Source: Flavobacterium gelidicaeli
GTDB taxonomy: Bacteria > Bacteroidota > Bacteroidia > Flavobacteriales > Flavobacteriaceae
Direction of reading: 5' to 3'
Length of the DNA stretch: 64,000 nt
Assembly: GCF_013294005.1 (NCBI RefSeq)
Contig: NZ_JABSNK010000003.1
Span: 1 to 64,000 of the forward strand
Both the position numbers and the translations under genes were made by a program. The notes below the pieces were generated by a model that saw nothing but the letters and a program-made list of their open reading frames with translations, made no database searches and was not told the DNA's origin. Position 1 is the stretch's first letter. The number at the start of each line of letters is the position of its first letter. This document shows positions 62,742 to 64,000 of this stretch, one piece after another.

Positions 62742-64000
62742 TTAAAAACCAACCGCTTTATCGTCTCCTCTAAAATCAGCTCCTCCTTCTAATTTTCCAT
62801 TTGGTAAAACTAAAACAGCATCTACTTTTCCGATAACAGGAGTAGTTTTCTCATTGATTAAGTATCCTTTTGCTTTCAAAACATTTAGTGTATTGGTACT
62901 AAAAGTATTGGGTTCAAAAGTGATTATATCAGGCAACCATTGATGGTGAAAACGAGGGGCGTTTACCGCTTTTTGCATGTTAAAATTATACTCATAAACA
63001 TTTAAAATAGTTTGTAACACTGATGTGATAATTGTAGAACCACCTGGCGAACCTACCACCATATATAATTTTCCTTTTTTCTCAACAATTGTAGGTGTCA
63101 TAGAACTCAACATCCTTTTTCCTGGAGCAATACTATTTGCTTCATTTCCTACTAAACCAAACATATTAGGCACACCCGGTTTAGCACTAAAATCATCCAT
63201 TTCGTTGTTTAGAAAAAAGCCTAATTCCTCACAATAATATTTAGAACCATAACCCGCATTTAGCGTTGTAGTAGCTGATACAGCGTTTCCAAATTGATCT
63301 ACAATTGAATAATGTGTGGTTTCCATACTTTCATTATAAGTAATATTGCCTTCTTTTATACTACTTGAAAGAGTTGCTTTATCAATATTAAAATCATCCA
63401 TTCGGCTTTTTAAATAAGCAGGATTCATAAGTCCTTTTAACGGAATCTTGACAAAATCAGGATCCCCTAAAAAGTAACTTCTATCAGCGTAGGCTCTTCG
63501 TTCTGCTTCTACAATTACCTGAATGGCTTCAGGAGAATTGTGTCCCATTTGGCTAAGATTAAAAGGTTCAATCATATTGAATATTTGTGCTAAACAAATC
63601 CCGCCACTACTAGGTGGAGCCATGGAGATGATATTTAGATCTTTGTATTTAAATGTAAGTGGCGTACGCCATTTAGCTTCGTAAGTAGCTAAATCTTCTT
63701 TTGTGATTATTGCTCCTTTACTTTGCAGGTAAGCAATTAAAATTGTAGCCGATTCTCCTTTATAGAATTCGTCACGTCCATTTTTTGCAATCCGTTTTAA
63801 AGTAGCGGCTAATGCAGGATATTTAATAGTATCTTTTTCTTTATATGTGTGAGATAAAACACTGTTATCTCCATTGATTTTGTTCAATTGATCACGGTAA
63901 CTGGTTAGGCGTTCTTCTTGTTTTTTAGTAACAATTACTCCTTTTTCTGCTAATCGAATAACGGGTTCTAAAATAGTTTCAATAGGTAAAGAACCTAATT
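62742..64000 (-). CDS. ggt: Gamma-glutamyltransferase, N-terminus cut by window edge
   Basis: The frame is open to the right edge, so the 5' part with the signal peptide is missing. About 419 residues remain. They include the catalytic Thr in METTHYSIVDQFGNAVSATT (self-processing site before the small subunit), GYGSKYY and VGSPGGSTIITSVLQTI, all typical for gamma-glutamyltranspeptidase. The enzyme cleaves glutathione and other gamma-glutamyl compounds in the periplasm after cutting itself into two subunits. The C-terminus GGADFRGDDKAVGF is complete. Confidence 0.94.
   Translation of the reverse strand, partial: LGSLPIETILEPVIRLAEKGVIVTKKQEERLTSYRDQLNKINGDNSVLSHTYKEKDTIKYPALAATLKRIAKNGRDEFYKGESATILIAYLQSKGAIITKEDLATYEAKWRTPLTFKYKDLNIISMAPPSSGGICLAQIFNMIEPFNLSQMGHNSPEAIQVIVEAERRAYADRSYFLGDPDFVKIPLKGLMNPAYLKSRMDDFNIDKATLSSSIKEGNITYNESMETTHYSIVDQFGNAVSATTTLNAGYGSKYYCEELGFFLNNEMDDFSAKPGVPNMFGLVGNEANSIAPGKRMLSSMTPTIVEKKGKLYMVVGSPGGSTIITSVLQTILNVYEYNFNMQKAVNAPRFHHQWLPDIITFEPNTFSTNTLNVLKAKGYLINEKTTPVIGKVDAVLVLPNGKLEGGADFRGDDKAVGF

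Overview
The window looks like a chromosomal segment of a Flavobacterium-type member of the Bacteroidota. It is AT-rich, has TAnnTTTG-type -7 promoter boxes and few Shine-Dalgarno sites, and carries typical families: a TonB-dependent receptor, a menaquinone pathway, a fused E1 dehydrogenase and many '...AQ' signal peptides. I see no rRNA, tRNA, CRISPR array, insertion sequence or integrase gene. Both ends cut genes: a TonB receptor on the left and a gamma-glutamyltransferase on the right.

Left part (1-15.7 kb, mostly + strand): the TonB receptor end, a glutathione peroxidase, a GNAT acetyltransferase, then a loose menaquinone cluster (menD, menB, menA, menC) interleaved with a DUF2853 protein, an M28 peptidase, a CvfB-like RNA-binding protein, two PH-domain membrane proteins, a UPF0173 hydrolase and a TPR protein. 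menE and menF are not in the window.

Middle part (15.7-40.9 kb, all - strand): an outer membrane barrel; an ion/osmotic operon (APC permease, two MscS channels, CPA1 antiporter); a series of small stress and envelope proteins (DinB-like, NTF2-like, YtxH, holin-like, a 50-residue Lmo0937-type protein, OmpW/PorT-like barrel, lipoprotein); an Mla lipid transport operon; a four-helix protein, BrkB/YihY and Dps; an aldehyde dehydrogenase; an M23 peptidase with a lipoprotein; a fused branched-chain-type E1; a 942-residue M1-like pseudopeptidase with a C-terminal barrel; and a LOG-family hydrolase.

Cassette region (41.2-55.5 kb, all + strand): this is the striking part. One or at most two small genes alternate with 131-142 bp imperfect palindromes. 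Each gene unit starts with GTT plus a unit-specific sequence, and ends with the reverse complement of that same sequence followed by a conserved AACAGCGGTTTGC-type arm. This is the logic of integron cassettes and attC sites. No integrase is present, so the region resembles a CALIN (a cluster of attC sites lacking an integron integrase), in a phylum where I know of few described examples. Cargo includes a SUKH immunity-like protein, a coiled-coil TIR protein, a DMP19/MORN protein, lipoproteins and other secreted proteins. Sites and genes are well preserved on the left and decay to the right, where several genes carry in-frame stop codons.

Right part (55.7-64 kb): an EF-hand membrane protein, a DUF2167 gene broken by a stop in its signal peptide, uvrA, a ClC channel with CBS domains and the gamma-glutamyltransferase. 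Four copies of an 80-105 bp structured intergenic element lie across the window (about 6.5, 12.9, 40.9 and 60.7 kb).
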